Of a stretch of 64,000 nucleotides of DNA, positions 25,596 to 33,539 are shown piece by piece. Within the stretch, counting starts at the first letter, position 1; each line of letters opens with the position of its first letter. Origin of the DNA: Streptomyces anulatus (lineage in GTDB: Bacteria; Actinomycetota; Actinomycetes; Streptomycetales; Streptomycetaceae); contig NZ_BMVK01000002.1 of the NCBI RefSeq assembly GCF_014650675.1, forward strand, positions 353,880 through 417,879. Direction: 5' to 3'. The notes under the pieces were generated by a model. That model was not told where the DNA came from. It ran no database searches and saw nothing but the letters and a program-made list of their open reading frames with translations. A program made the translations under genes and the position numbers.

Positions 25596-26564
25596 TCAGC
25601 GCCCCGTCCGCTGCCGGTCGAGCAGCGTGTTGAGCAGGGCCGCACCGGTGGCCGAGTCGTCGACGGTGACGGCGAACTCGCGACCGCTCGACAGGCTGAC
25701 GACGATGGCCTCGCCCGAGCGGGTGATGACCCCGCTGCGCTCGGGACGGATGCGGTAGCCCCAACCGCCGTACTCCGCGAGTGCGTTGACGCGACGACTG
25801 TCGGCCCCCGCCATCCGCTCCAGCGGCACCCGCACCCGGGGCCGGGGCAGCAGACCGGAGACGGTGAGGCCCCGCCGGTCCACGGTGACGTGGGGGCGGC
25901 AGAAGGTGGCCACCACCAGGGCGAGGACGAACAGCGGCGCCCCGATGAACCAGTTCACCTCCAGGCCGACGGTGACACCGGTCGCCAGGAGCACCAGCAC
26001 GGCGACCGGCGCCCACCACACGCCGATCCCGCGCGCCCAGCCGGCCACTTCGCCGTCGGCGAGCGCGATCCTCTCCCGGTTCGCCGGATCCGCGTCGCGG
26101 GGGTCCTCGACCGCCGGGACGAGCCGGGAGCACAGCAGGCCGAGGACCCCGGCGAGGACGGCCGCCCCGAGGGCCACGGCGATGTGCCGGAGCGGGAAGC
26201 CGCCGTCCGGGCCGCTCTCGGGAGCGTCCACGTTGACGAACAGGACGGCGATCATCAGGTATCCGAGGAACGCCGCGACGGCGAAGCCTCCGCCGATGAA
26301 CCACCGGTGGGCACGGCCGTAGAGCTTGCCGTCGGCCGCGATGAAGGCCCACAGCGCGCCGAGCACGAGCAGCGACGTGACCGTGTAGAGGAGGTGGGCG
26401 GTGATGCCCATGTAGCCGTCGGCGGAGCCGCCGGCGTCGAAGTGGACGGCCAGCCTGGCGGGCAGACGGTCCTTGACGGTGAGGTGGAGGACGAGGTCGA
26501 CGAGGAGAGCGAGCACAAAGGGCAGGGCTGCGAGCGTTGCGCGGCCAAGGTTCTTACTTGTCAT
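25596..26564 (-). CDS. DUF1648-domain membrane protein
   Basis: Integral membrane protein of 322 residues. The DUF1648 module lies at about 10-60 (PARLAVHFDAGGSADGYM), followed by five or six further membrane segments and a C-terminal soluble region with PH-like character (about 230-320). The ATG at 26564 has GGAGG 6 nt upstream. First gene of an operon with a YtrA-type GntR regulator. DUF1648 proteins are linked to spore germination/SdpI-type immunity functions in Firmicutes; no role is established here. Confidence 0.87.
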   Translation of the reverse strand: MTSKNLGRATLAALPFVLALLVDLVLHLTVKDRLPARLAVHFDAGGSADGYMGITAHLLYTVTSLLVLGALWAFIAADGKLYGRAHRWFIGGGFAVAAFLGYLMIAVLFVNVDAPESGPDGGFPLRHIAVALGAAVLAGVLGLLCSRLVPAVEDPRDADPANRERIALADGEVAGWARGIGVWWAPVAVLVLLATGVTVGLEVNWFIGAPLFVLALVVATFCRPHVTVDRRGLTVSGLLPRPRVRVPLERMAGADSRRVNALAEYGGWGYRIRPERSGVITRSGEAIVVSLSSGREFAVTVDDSATGAALLNTLLDRQRTGR

Positions 26565-26576
26565 GGAAAACCTCCG

Positions 26577-26599
26577 TTGTTCGCATGCTAGTAGAACAA
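26577..26599. promoter_or_regulatory. Candidate GntR operator
   Basis: TTGTTC (26577-26582) and GAACAA (26594-26599) form a perfect 6-bp dyad around 11 bp that itself contains the palindrome GCATGC. It directly overlaps the promoter/leader of the DUF1648-gntR operon and abuts the GGAGG ribosome site, fitting autoregulation by the YtrA-type repressor. Confidence 0.6.
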
Positions 26600-26623
26600 T
26601 GAGGCCGGGGCAACGGCATGACG

Positions 26624-26664
26624 CGCGTCCGCCCCGTACCGGGACGCGGTACGGGGCGGACGCG
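26624..26664 (-). terminator. Strong terminator hairpin
   Basis: Perfect 17-bp stem (26624-26640 with 26648-26664) and 7-nt loop, 54 nt beyond the stop of the minus-strand gene at 26718. It insulates that gene from the DUF1648 promoter. Confidence 0.85.
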
Positions 26665-26717
26665 GGTGATCCTGTTGGCGGCGGGCGATCTCGGCGGGGG
26701 GCGCCCCCGGGGTCGGG

Positions 26718-27386
26718 TCAGGCGAGTTCCAGCGGGAAGGCTCCCCGATGGCCGGTGCCCGCGCCGTCGGCCGGGCGCACCTCGAACTCGCGGCAGCTCC
26801 AGACCTCCTGGACGAACCCGGACCTCTGGTCCCACAGATCCAGCACGTCGTCCTCGCCCGCCGAGCCCCGGTAGGCGTCCTTGGCCCCCCGGAAGCAGGC
26901 AAGACCGCCGGAGAGGCCCCGGCCGGGGGCCGGGAAGTAGTCGGAGAAGGCGCAGGCGATACAGGTCTGGATCCGGACGCCGTCGGGGAGGATCCGCTGG
27001 ACGGCGGCCAGGGCGGCGTTGAAGTCGCGCTCGGCGCGGGCCGATTCGTACACCGCGCCGTCCAGGTGGAGGGCGAGGTGGAGATCCGGGTCGACCCGGC
27101 GCAGGGAGAGCAGGCAACTGAGCGTGGCGTGGCGGAGCGTGCCCGCGACGAGGACGGGCAGCGGCAGATCCCACTCCAGTACGCAGTCGGTGAGCGCGCC
27201 GTCCGCGAGAGCGAACATCCCGCTCTCCGGCGGCAGGCCGGCGACCGGCCCCAGGTCGTCGAAGCTCTCGCCCTCGAAGTCGACCCCTCTGATCCGGATC
27301 CGGAGCTGCCGCCCGTCCGTGGTGAGAACGACGGCGTCGGAACCCTTGGTGTCCCGGTACCAGCCGGCCCACGACTCATCTGTCAT
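26718..27386 (-). CDS. Conserved hypothetical protein
   Basis: Soluble 222-residue protein not firmly recognised; it may correspond to a Streptomyces-specific DUF (possibly DUF6304). It alternates beta-rich and short helical segments: an N-terminal WYRDTKGSDAVVLTTDGRQLRI strand pair, a central LLSLRRVDPDLHLALHLDG, and a CIACAFSDYFPAPGRG loop with a CxxC pair that could bind metal or be redox active. The ATG at 27386 was picked because the product then begins MTDESWAGWY; the upstream frame overlaps other genes. Followed by a strong terminator. Confidence 0.7.
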   Translation of the reverse strand: MTDESWAGWYRDTKGSDAVVLTTDGRQLRIRIRGVDFEGESFDDLGPVAGLPPESGMFALADGALTDCVLEWDLPLPVLVAGTLRHATLSCLLSLRRVDPDLHLALHLDGAVYESARAERDFNAALAAVQRILPDGVRIQTCIACAFSDYFPAPGRGLSGGLACFRGAKDAYRGSAGEDDVLDLWDQRSGFVQEVWSCREFEVRPADGAGTGHRGAFPLELA

Positions 27387-27442
27387 GAGCAGGGACTGTA
27401 GCCCCTGCCCCGGACGGCTTCCGTACCACCCTCCATGGGAAT

Positions 27443-28075
27443 TCAACCTGCTTGGGGTTCCCGCCACATGGGGTACATCAGCGGGCCGTCCGGCAACTCG
27501 ACGGCGCGGCCGAGGAAGCGGAATCCGAGCCGCTCGTACAGCACCCGGCTCCGGGCGCTGCTCGCCTCCAGATAGGCCGGCAGCCCCTCCCGGTCGCAGC
27601 GCTCCAGCTCCGCTCCGATCAGCTCCGCCCCGATGCCCTCTCCCTGACGGCCGGGGGAGACGCCGATCATCAGCAGATAGGCGTGCGCACGGTCGTGCGG
27701 GTGCACGGCCCCGGTGAGCCTGCCCACCAGTTCGCAGCGCTCGTTGTCGGGGTCGGCGGTCCGTCGCATCAGGGCGGGCGTGGGGTCCTCCTCCTCGGGG
27801 GCCCCGGCGGGCACCGGCAGCCAGAGGGCCACCGCGGCCCCGTCCTCGGCGATGTCGATACGTCCCTCGGCGAGGGCGACGTCGACGAAGACGCCGAGGA
27901 ACCTGCCGTGGACCGCGCGCCGGTGCGCCTCGTCGGGGAACACCCAGCTGCTGACCGGGTCGTGGTGGAACGCCTCTTCCATGACCGCGACGACCAGCTC
28001 CCGGTCGCGCTGCTCCGCCTGCTGAATCCGTATGCCCATGACCGGCTGCCGCCCTTCCGCGCTGCTTTCGCTCAA
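27443..28075 (-). CDS. GNAT-family N-acetyltransferase
   Basis: Cytoplasmic acetyltransferase of up to 210 residues. The GNAT acetyl-CoA site is in LLMIGVSPGRQGEGIGAELI (pattern Q/RxxGxG/A), with the C-terminal strand PAYLEASSARSRVLYERLGF. Start is ambiguous: TTG at 28075 has GGAGG 4 nt upstream, while ATG at 28039 begins right at the domain (GIRIQQAEQRDRE) but has a distant ribosome site. It is 53 bp downstream of the polyprenyl synthase on the same strand and may be read through from it. Substrate unknown. Confidence 0.85.
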   Translation of the reverse strand: MSESSAEGRQPVMGIRIQQAEQRDRELVVAVMEEAFHHDPVSSWVFPDEAHRRAVHGRFLGVFVDVALAEGRIDIAEDGAAVALWLPVPAGAPEEEDPTPALMRRTADPDNERCELVGRLTGAVHPHDRAHAYLLMIGVSPGRQGEGIGAELIGAELERCDREGLPAYLEASSARSRVLYERLGFRFLGRAVELPDGPLMYPMWREPQAG

Positions 28076-28128
28076 CCAACCTCCGGAATCCTAGAGTTGA
28101 TGGGGCGGTGCCGGTCACACGAGGTGGT

Positions 28129-29184
28129 TCAGCTGGTCCTGCGGGTGACGAATTCGGCCAACGCCAGCAGGTCTCCGGCCGCGCCCGGGTCGGGGACCGC
28201 CCGGGAGAGGTGGTGGACCGCACGGGCCATCCGGTCGGCCGCGCAGACCTGGGCCCAGTCCCGGCCGCCGGCCCGGTCCACCGCGTCGGCCGCCCGGTTC
28301 ACCTCGCCGGAGGTGGTCATGGGCCCCCGGTAGAGCGCGGCGAGCTCGGCGGCGGCCGGGGTGCCCGAGGTGAGGGCGGCGACCACGGGCAGGGACTTCT
28401 TGTGGGCGGACAGGTCGGCCCCGACCGGCTTGCCGGTGCGGTCCGGGTCGCCCCAGATGCCGATCAGGTCGTCGATGAGCTGGAACGAGAGGCCCGCCTC
28501 CCGCCCGAACCCGTCCATCGCGCGCACCGCCCGGTCCTCCGCCCCGGCGTAGAGCGCCCCGAGGGCACAGGCGCAGCCGAGCAGCGCGCCGGTCTTGGCG
28601 GTGGCCATGGCGAGGCACTCGTCGAGCGTGACCTCGTCGGGGCCGCGCTCCTCGAAGGCGCAGTCCGCCTGCTGGCCCGCGCACAGCTCGATGATGCAGG
28701 AGGAGAGACGGGCGACGGCGGGCGCGGCGGCCGGGTGGGCGTCCTCGGCCAGCAGCCGTTGGGCCAGGGCGAGCATGGCGTCGCCGGTGATGACGGCGTC
28801 CGGGATGCCGAAGACCGCCCAGGCGGTGGGCCGGTGCCTCCGGGTGGTGTCCTCGTCGATGACGTCGTCGTGGAGCAGGGTGAAGTTGTGGGCGAGTTCG
28901 ACGGCGACGGCGGCCCTGACGGCGCGTTCCGGATCGCCGCCCAGCGCACGGGCGGCGGCCAGCACGAGGGCCGGCCTGATGGCCTTGCCCGCCTGGCCGG
29001 TGGCAGGGGTTCCGTCGGCGTTCTCCCAGCCGAAGTGGTACATCGCGACGCGGCGTATGCCGCCGGGCAGCGACTCCACGGCCGATCGCAGATGCGGGTC
29101 GACGACGGCACGGGTGCGCTCCAGGAGCGCGGCCGCCTCGTGCCCTTCCGTCGCTGCGTCCGTACTGGTCATGGTCACGGTCAC
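28129..29184 (-). CDS. Polyprenyl diphosphate synthase, probable encapsulin cargo
   Basis: Class I trans-isoprenyl diphosphate synthase (351 residues) that condenses allylic diphosphates with IPP. First aspartate-rich motif DDVIDED at 106-112, second FQLIDDLIGIWGD at 234-246, and the KK pair (HKKSLP) after it. Phe101, five residues before the first motif, favours a short product (C10-C15), though C20 cannot be excluded. The gene directly follows the family 2B encapsulin; such encapsulins are known to be paired with polyprenyl transferases as cargo. The first 20 residues are polar and disordered-looking, where family 2 cargo-loading signals reside. Confidence 0.9.
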   Translation of the reverse strand: MTVTMTSTDAATEGHEAAALLERTRAVVDPHLRSAVESLPGGIRRVAMYHFGWENADGTPATGQAGKAIRPALVLAAARALGGDPERAVRAAVAVELAHNFTLLHDDVIDEDTTRRHRPTAWAVFGIPDAVITGDAMLALAQRLLAEDAHPAAAPAVARLSSCIIELCAGQQADCAFEERGPDEVTLDECLAMATAKTGALLGCACALGALYAGAEDRAVRAMDGFGREAGLSFQLIDDLIGIWGDPDRTGKPVGADLSAHKKSLPVVAALTSGTPAAAELAALYRGPMTTSGEVNRAADAVDRAGGRDWAQVCAADRMARAVHHLSRAVPDPGAAGDLLALAEFVTRRTS

Positions 29185-29215
29185 TCCCTGGGGCGAGGCG
29201 ATGGGTGCGGAATGC

Positions 29216-29249
29216 GGGGGCCCGGGCGGCGGCTGCCGCCCGGGCCCCC
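29216..29249 (-). terminator. Intra-operon hairpin between encapsulin and cargo genes
   Basis: A perfect 15-bp all-GC stem (29216-29230 with 29235-29249) with GGCT loop sits 15 nt after the encapsulin stop and 32 nt before the synthase start. Possible partial terminator or 3' stabiliser giving more shell than cargo mRNA. Confidence 0.7.
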
Positions 29250-29263
29250 GGGGTGAACCGGGG

Positions 29264-30670
29264 TCAGTGCCAGCGGCCGACCTCGACGTTCTCCAGCACC
29301 CCGAGGGCGTCCGGCACCAGGATGGCGGCGGAGTAGTACGCCGTCACGAGGTAGGAGATGATCGCCTTCTCGTCGATCCCCATGAAGCGGACCGAGAGGC
29401 TCGGCTCGATCTCGTCGGGGATTCCGGTCTGCTGGAGGCCGATGACGCCCTGCTCCGCCTCGCCGGTCCTCATGCAGATGATGGAGGTGGTGCGGGCGTC
29501 GGAGACGGGGATCTTGTTGGACGGGAAGATCGGCACTCCCCGCCAGGAGGGCACGTGGTGGCCGCCGATGTCGACGCTCTCCGGGACGAGTCCGCGCCTG
29601 CTGCACTCGCGGCCGAAGGCGGCGATGGCCTTCGGGTGGGCGAGGAAGAGTTTGGATCCGCGGCGGCGCGAGAGCAGCTCGTCCATGTCGTCCGGGCCGG
29701 GCGCCCCGTCGTGCGGCTGGAGCCGCTGCCCGTAGTCGCAGTTGTTGAGCAGCCCGAACTCCCTGTTGTTGATCAGCTCGTGCTCCTGGCGCTCGCGCAG
29801 CGCCTCGACCGTGAGCCGCAACTGCTGCTCGGTCTGGTTCATCGGCTGGTTGTAGAGATCGGCGACCCTGCTGTGCACCTTCAGCACCGTCTGGGCGACG
29901 CTCAGTTCGTATTCGCGCGGCGCCGCGTCGTAGTCGACGAAGGTGTGCGGGACGACCGCCTCCCCCACGTGGCCGGCGGAGAGGTCGATCGCCGCCTCGC
30001 CGTAGCGGTTGGTCCGCTGTTGCGGGATGGAGAGCAGACCGGCGAGATGGTCCTGCAGGGGAGCGGCGCGCTCCGCGAGGTTGTACACGTCGGCGCGGCT
30101 CAGGGTGAGCAGCGTGCACGAGGTGACCGCGCGGGCGGTGTACTCCCAGACGGCGTCGCCGTCGATCAGGCTCCGGTCGCCGAAGTACGCGCCGTCGGCG
30201 AGGACCCCGAGCTCCGTCTCGTCCCCGTAGGGGCCCGATCCGATCTTCGCCACCTTGCCGTGCGCCAGCAGGAAGACCCGGTCCGCCGCTTCCCCCGAGG
30301 CGGCGAGCACCTCCCCCGCGGCCACGTCCCGCTGCTCGCACCTGCGGGCGAGCTCGGCGAGCACCTCCTCGTCCCCGAACTCCCGCAGGGCGGGCAGCTC
30401 CCCCAGCTCCGCGGGGATCACGGACACCCGGTCCCCGGTCTGGACGAAGGTCACCCGGCCGTCGCCGACCGCATAGCTGAGCCGACGGTTCACCCGGTAC
30501 GTACCGCCCTGTACCTGCACCCACGGCAGCATCTTCAGCAGCCACCGCGAGGTGATCTCCTGCATCTGCGGCGCGGATTTGGTGGTCGTCGCGAGGTTCC
30601 GCGCAGCTGCCGTCCCCAGACTCTGCTGCGGCGGCGCCTGCGTGTCGCGAACCTCTTCACCAACGGACAT
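29264..30670 (-). CDS. Family 2B encapsulin shell protein with cNMP-binding domain
   Basis: Self-assembling nanocompartment shell protein (468 residues), EshA-like. A disordered N-terminal arm covers about 1-40, then a cyclic-nucleotide-binding domain (about 85-210; [12 protein letters not shown] and [13 protein letters not shown]). The HK97-type shell domain is at about 240-468 ([52 protein letters not shown]). The ATG at 30670 has AAAGGA 5-6 nt upstream and gives the usual EshA length; the longer frame is rejected. EshA in S. griseus/S. coelicolor is linked to ppGpp levels and antibiotic production. The downstream isoprenoid synthase is the presumed cargo; no 2-MIB synthase is nearby. Confidence 0.92.
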   Translation of the reverse strand: MSVGEEVRDTQAPPQQSLGTAAARNLATTTKSAPQMQEITSRWLLKMLPWVQVQGGTYRVNRRLSYAVGDGRVTFVQTGDRVSVIPAELGELPALREFGDEEVLAELARRCEQRDVAAGEVLAASGEAADRVFLLAHGKVAKIGSGPYGDETELGVLADGAYFGDRSLIDGDAVWEYTARAVTSCTLLTLSRADVYNLAERAAPLQDHLAGLLSIPQQRTNRYGEAAIDLSAGHVGEAVVPHTFVDYDAAPREYELSVAQTVLKVHSRVADLYNQPMNQTEQQLRLTVEALRERQEHELINNREFGLLNNCDYGQRLQPHDGAPGPDDMDELLSRRRGSKLFLAHPKAIAAFGRECSRRGLVPESVDIGGHHVPSWRGVPIFPSNKIPVSDARTTSIICMRTGEAEQGVIGLQQTGIPDEIEPSLSVRFMGIDEKAIISYLVTAYYSAAILVPDALGVLENVEVGRWH

Positions 30671-30811
30671 CTGACGTCCTTTCGATCTTGGGCTGACCTG
30701 CGTGCAAAAGCCTTTCAGCAGGAGGACCGGGTCGCCATTACACAAAAGAGTGCGACTAATCCGCCTTCGGTCGGGGCACGTTGCCCCTCGTCGCCCGGCG
30801 GACCGCTTAAC

Positions 30812-30828
30812 TTGCATCCCTCATGCAA
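30812..30828. promoter_or_regulatory. Inverted repeat TTGCAT-N5-ATGCAA in Rrf2 promoter
   Basis: A perfect 6-5-6 dyad 18 bp upstream of the nsrR-like ATG, in the divergent region shared with the encapsulin gene. It contains the TGCAT core seen in NsrR boxes and overlaps the likely -35, followed by TATCTA as a possible -10. Best read as the regulator's own operator. Confidence 0.65.
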
Positions 30829-30846
30829 CTTATCTACGGTTGACCC

Positions 30847-31293
30847 ATGCGGTTGACGAGATTCACCGACGTGGCACTCCGCGTCCTCATGCGACTGGCG
30901 GTCGCCGAGGACCGGGAGCCGCCGACCACCCGCGAGGTGGCGGCCACCATGCGGGTCCCGTACACGCACACCGCGAAGGTCGTCGCCAGGCTTCAGCACC
31001 TCGGCCTCCTCGACGCCCGTCGCGGCCGGGGCGGCGGGCTCACCCTGACCCCGGCCGGCCGCTCCGCGTCGATCGGCTCGCTGGTGCGGGAGCTGGAGGG
31101 CCCGGAGGAGGTCGTCGAGTGCGAGGGCGACACCCCCTGCCCGCTCCGCTCCGCCTGCCGGCTGCGGGGCGCCCTGCGCGAGGCCCAGAACGCCTTCTAC
31201 GCCACGCTGGACCCGATCACCGTCACCGACCTCGTCACCTCCCCCACCGGCCCGCTGCTACTGGGCATCGGCAGCCGCCCCCCGCCCGACTGA
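30847..31293 (+). CDS. nsrR: Rrf2-family iron-sulfur regulator, NsrR-like
   Basis: Nitric-oxide-sensing repressor candidate (148 residues). The winged helix begins MRLTRFTDVALRVLMRLA. Three cysteines, Cys92, Cys98 and Cys104 (CEGDTPCPLRSAC), match the cluster ligands of NsrR, whose [4Fe-4S] is destroyed by NO. It is followed 93 bp later by the flavohaemoglobin gene, the classical NsrR target, and is divergent from the encapsulin. No good Shine-Dalgarno; TATCTA 11 nt before the ATG suggests a very short leader. Symbol based on cysteine pattern plus context. Confidence 0.88.
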   Translation: MRLTRFTDVALRVLMRLAVAEDREPPTTREVAATMRVPYTHTAKVVARLQHLGLLDARRGRGGGLTLTPAGRSASIGSLVRELEGPEEVVECEGDTPCPLRSACRLRGALREAQNAFYATLDPITVTDLVTSPTGPLLLGIGSRPPPD

Positions 31294-31350
31294 ACCCCGC
31301 CCCGCACGCGCGAACGAACCCACGCGCGGACGGGGCCACCCTCTGCCAAT

Positions 31351-31362
31351 AAATATGCATCT
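31351..31362 (+). promoter_or_regulatory. Candidate NsrR box upstream of hmp
   Basis: AAATATGCATCT with the ATGCAT palindrome at 31355-31360 lies 25-36 bp before the flavohaemoglobin ATG, in a short AT-rich island. It resembles known NsrR half-sites (AAATGCATCT type) and shares TGCAT with the dyad upstream of nsrR. Confidence 0.6.
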
Positions 31363-31386
31363 CACACTCCAATAAGGAGCTCCGTC

Positions 31387-32583
31387 ATGCTCTCCGACCG
31401 GTCCACCGCCACTGTCCGCGCCACCCTTCCCGCCGTCGGCGCGGCCATCGGGGACATCGCCGACCTCTTCTACGAGAAGCTCTTCGCCGCCCACCCCGAG
31501 CTGCTGCGGGACCTGTTCAACCGGGGCAACCAGGCCTCCGGCGACCAGCGGCGGGCGCTCGCGGGCTCCATCGCGGCCTTCGCGACCCAGCTGGTCGAGC
31601 GGCCCGGCACCCGGCCCGACGTGATGCTGGACCGGATCGCCCACAAACACGCCTCCCTCGGGGTGACCCCGGAGCAGTACGAGGTGGTGCACACCCATCT
31701 GTTCGCGGCCATCGCCGACGTCCTGGGCGACGCGGTCACCCCGGAGGTCGCCGCCGCCTGGGACGAGGTCTACTGGCTGATGGCGGGCTCCCTGATCGCC
31801 GTCGAGGAGCGCCTCTACGCACAGCAGGGCGTCCTGGCGGGCGATGTGTGGCACACCTGGGAGGTGACCGCCCGGGTCGAGGAGACCGAGGACGTCGCCA
31901 CCTTCCTGCTGCGCCCCGCCGAGGACACGCCCCCGCCCGCCTTCCGGCCCGGCCAGTACGTCTCCGTCCAGGTCGAACTCCCCGACGGGGCCCGCCAGAT
32001 ACGCCAGTACAGCCTCTCCAGCGCCCCCGGCTCCCGGCTGCGGTCGATCACCGTGAAGCGCGTGCGCGGCCAGGGCACACCCGACGGCGAGGTCTCCCGG
32101 CACCTGCACGAGCACACCCGCGCCGGCGACCTGCTGCGCGTCTCCGTCCCCTACGGGGACCTGGTGCTCGACCACCCGGACGCGCCGCTGCTGCTGGCCT
32201 CGGCGGGCATCGGCTGCACCCCCATGCTGTCGATGCTGGAACACCTCGCCCAGGAGGGCCACCGAGGCCCGGTCACCGTCGTGCACGGCGACCGCTCCCC
32301 GGCCGACCACGCCCTGCGCACCGACCACGTCCGGCTGACGGAGAAGCTCCCGGACGCCGAGGCGCACTTCTGGTACGAGGCCCCGGAGGCCGGGCAGCCG
32401 GCGAACCGCACCGGCCTCGTCGACCTGGACGGCATCACCGTACGACCGGGGACGCACGCCTATCTGTGCGGCCCGCTCCCCTTCATGCGGGCCGTCAGGG
32501 CCCAGTTGCTGGAGGCGGGGGTCCGGCCGGCCGACGTCCACTACGAGGTGTTCGGCCCGGACCTCTGGCTGGCCTCTTCCTGA
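31387..32583 (+). CDS. hmp: Flavohaemoglobin, nitric oxide dioxygenase
   Basis: Three-domain NO dioxygenase (398 residues) that converts NO to nitrate with O2 and NAD(P)H. Globin domain at 1-140 (proximal His in HKHASLGVTPEQY), FAD-binding domain at about 150-255 (RQYSLSSAP), NAD-binding domain at about 260-398 (LASAGIGCTPMLSML, YLCGPLPFM). ATG at 31387 has AAGGAG 8 nt upstream. It follows the Rrf2/NsrR regulator and is very probably NO-induced through it. Confidence 0.95.
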   Translation: MLSDRSTATVRATLPAVGAAIGDIADLFYEKLFAAHPELLRDLFNRGNQASGDQRRALAGSIAAFATQLVERPGTRPDVMLDRIAHKHASLGVTPEQYEVVHTHLFAAIADVLGDAVTPEVAAAWDEVYWLMAGSLIAVEERLYAQQGVLAGDVWHTWEVTARVEETEDVATFLLRPAEDTPPPAFRPGQYVSVQVELPDGARQIRQYSLSSAPGSRLRSITVKRVRGQGTPDGEVSRHLHEHTRAGDLLRVSVPYGDLVLDHPDAPLLLASAGIGCTPMLSMLEHLAQEGHRGPVTVVHGDRSPADHALRTDHVRLTEKLPDAEAHFWYEAPEAGQPANRTGLVDLDGITVRPGTHAYLCGPLPFMRAVRAQLLEAGVRPADVHYEVFGPDLWLASS

Positions 32584-32609
32584 ATCGCCGGAGAGGCGAC
32601 AATGGGCGG

Positions 32610-33539
32610 GTGAACAGCCCGCCCCGCCTCGACGCCCTCCTGCGGCCCCGGGTGCCCTCCCCGCTGCGGGAGGTCCACGACGAACGCTTCGCGCGCCACG
32701 GCGTGAGGCTGCTCCTCAAACGGGACGATCTGATCCATCCCGACCTGCCGGGCAACAAGTGGCGCAAGCTCGCCCTCAACCTGGAGGCCGCCGCCGGGCG
32801 CACCGTGCTGACGTTCGGCGGCGCGTACTCCAACCACCTCCGGGCCACCGCGGCGGCCGGACGGCTGCTGGGTTTTCCCACCGTCGGCGTGGTCCGCGGC
32901 GACGAACTGGCGCACCGGCCGCTCAACCCGTCGCTCGCCCGGTGCGCGGCCGACGGCATGCGCCTGCATTTCGTGGACCGTACGACGTACCGGGCGAAGG
33001 CCTCCTCCGAGGTCCTGGAGGGGCTGCTGAGCCTGTTCGGGGAGGTGGAGGTCATACCGGAGGGCGGCAGCAACGCGCTGGCCGCACAGGGCTGTACGGC
33101 GCTGGGGCGCGAGCTGGCCGGAGCGTGCGACGTGGCGGCCGTGGCCTGCGGGACCGGCGGCACCCTGGCGGGACTCGCCGCCGGCCTGAGCCCCGGGCAG
33201 CGGGCGCTGGGCGTCCCGGTGCTGCGCGGCGGCTTCCTCGGACCGGCCGTGGAGCGGCTCCAGCGCGAGGCGTTCGGCGGCCCGTCCGGGAACTGGTCGC
33301 TGGACGAGCGCTTCACCTTCGGCGGCTACGCCCGCTCCACCCCGGAGCTGGAGGCCTTCGCCGCGGACTTCGAGGACCGGCACGGGCTGCCCGTGGAACG
33401 CGTGTACGTCGCCAAGCTGCTGTTCGCGCTGACCGCGCTGGCCGAGGAGGGGGCGTTCGCGCCGGGCGCCCGGGTGAGCGCCGTGGTCACCGGCACCCCC
33501 GACGCACCGCCCCTTCAGGATTCGTCCGTCTCCCGGTAG
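32610..33539 (+). CDS. PLP-dependent ACC deaminase / D-cysteine desulfhydrase family enzyme
   Basis: Fold-type II PLP enzyme of 309 residues. Lys in LPGNKWRKLALN forms the internal aldimine; GGAYSNHLRATAAAG binds the substrate carboxylate; ACGTGGTLAGLA binds the PLP phosphate. This matches D-cysteine desulfhydrase (DcyD)-like members better than true ACC deaminase, but the two cannot be separated by eye. GTG at 32610 with GGAGAGG 13 nt upstream is taken; the long upstream frame is a shadow of hmp. The last 25 bp overlap the convergent antiporter gene. Confidence 0.85.
   Translation: MNSPPRLDALLRPRVPSPLREVHDERFARHGVRLLLKRDDLIHPDLPGNKWRKLALNLEAAAGRTVLTFGGAYSNHLRATAAAGRLLGFPTVGVVRGDELAHRPLNPSLARCAADGMRLHFVDRTTYRAKASSEVLEGLLSLFGEVEVIPEGGSNALAAQGCTALGRELAGACDVAAVACGTGGTLAGLAAGLSPGQRALGVPVLRGGFLGPAVERLQREAFGGPSGNWSLDERFTFGGYARSTPELEAFAADFEDRHGLPVERVYVAKLLFALTALAEEGAFAPGARVSAVVTGTPDAPPLQDSSVSR

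Noticed and set aside
30671..30817. 49-codon N-terminal extension of the encapsulin
   Set aside because: Would run through the shared promoter and add a basic segment absent from EshA; the ATG at 30670 has its own ribosome site.
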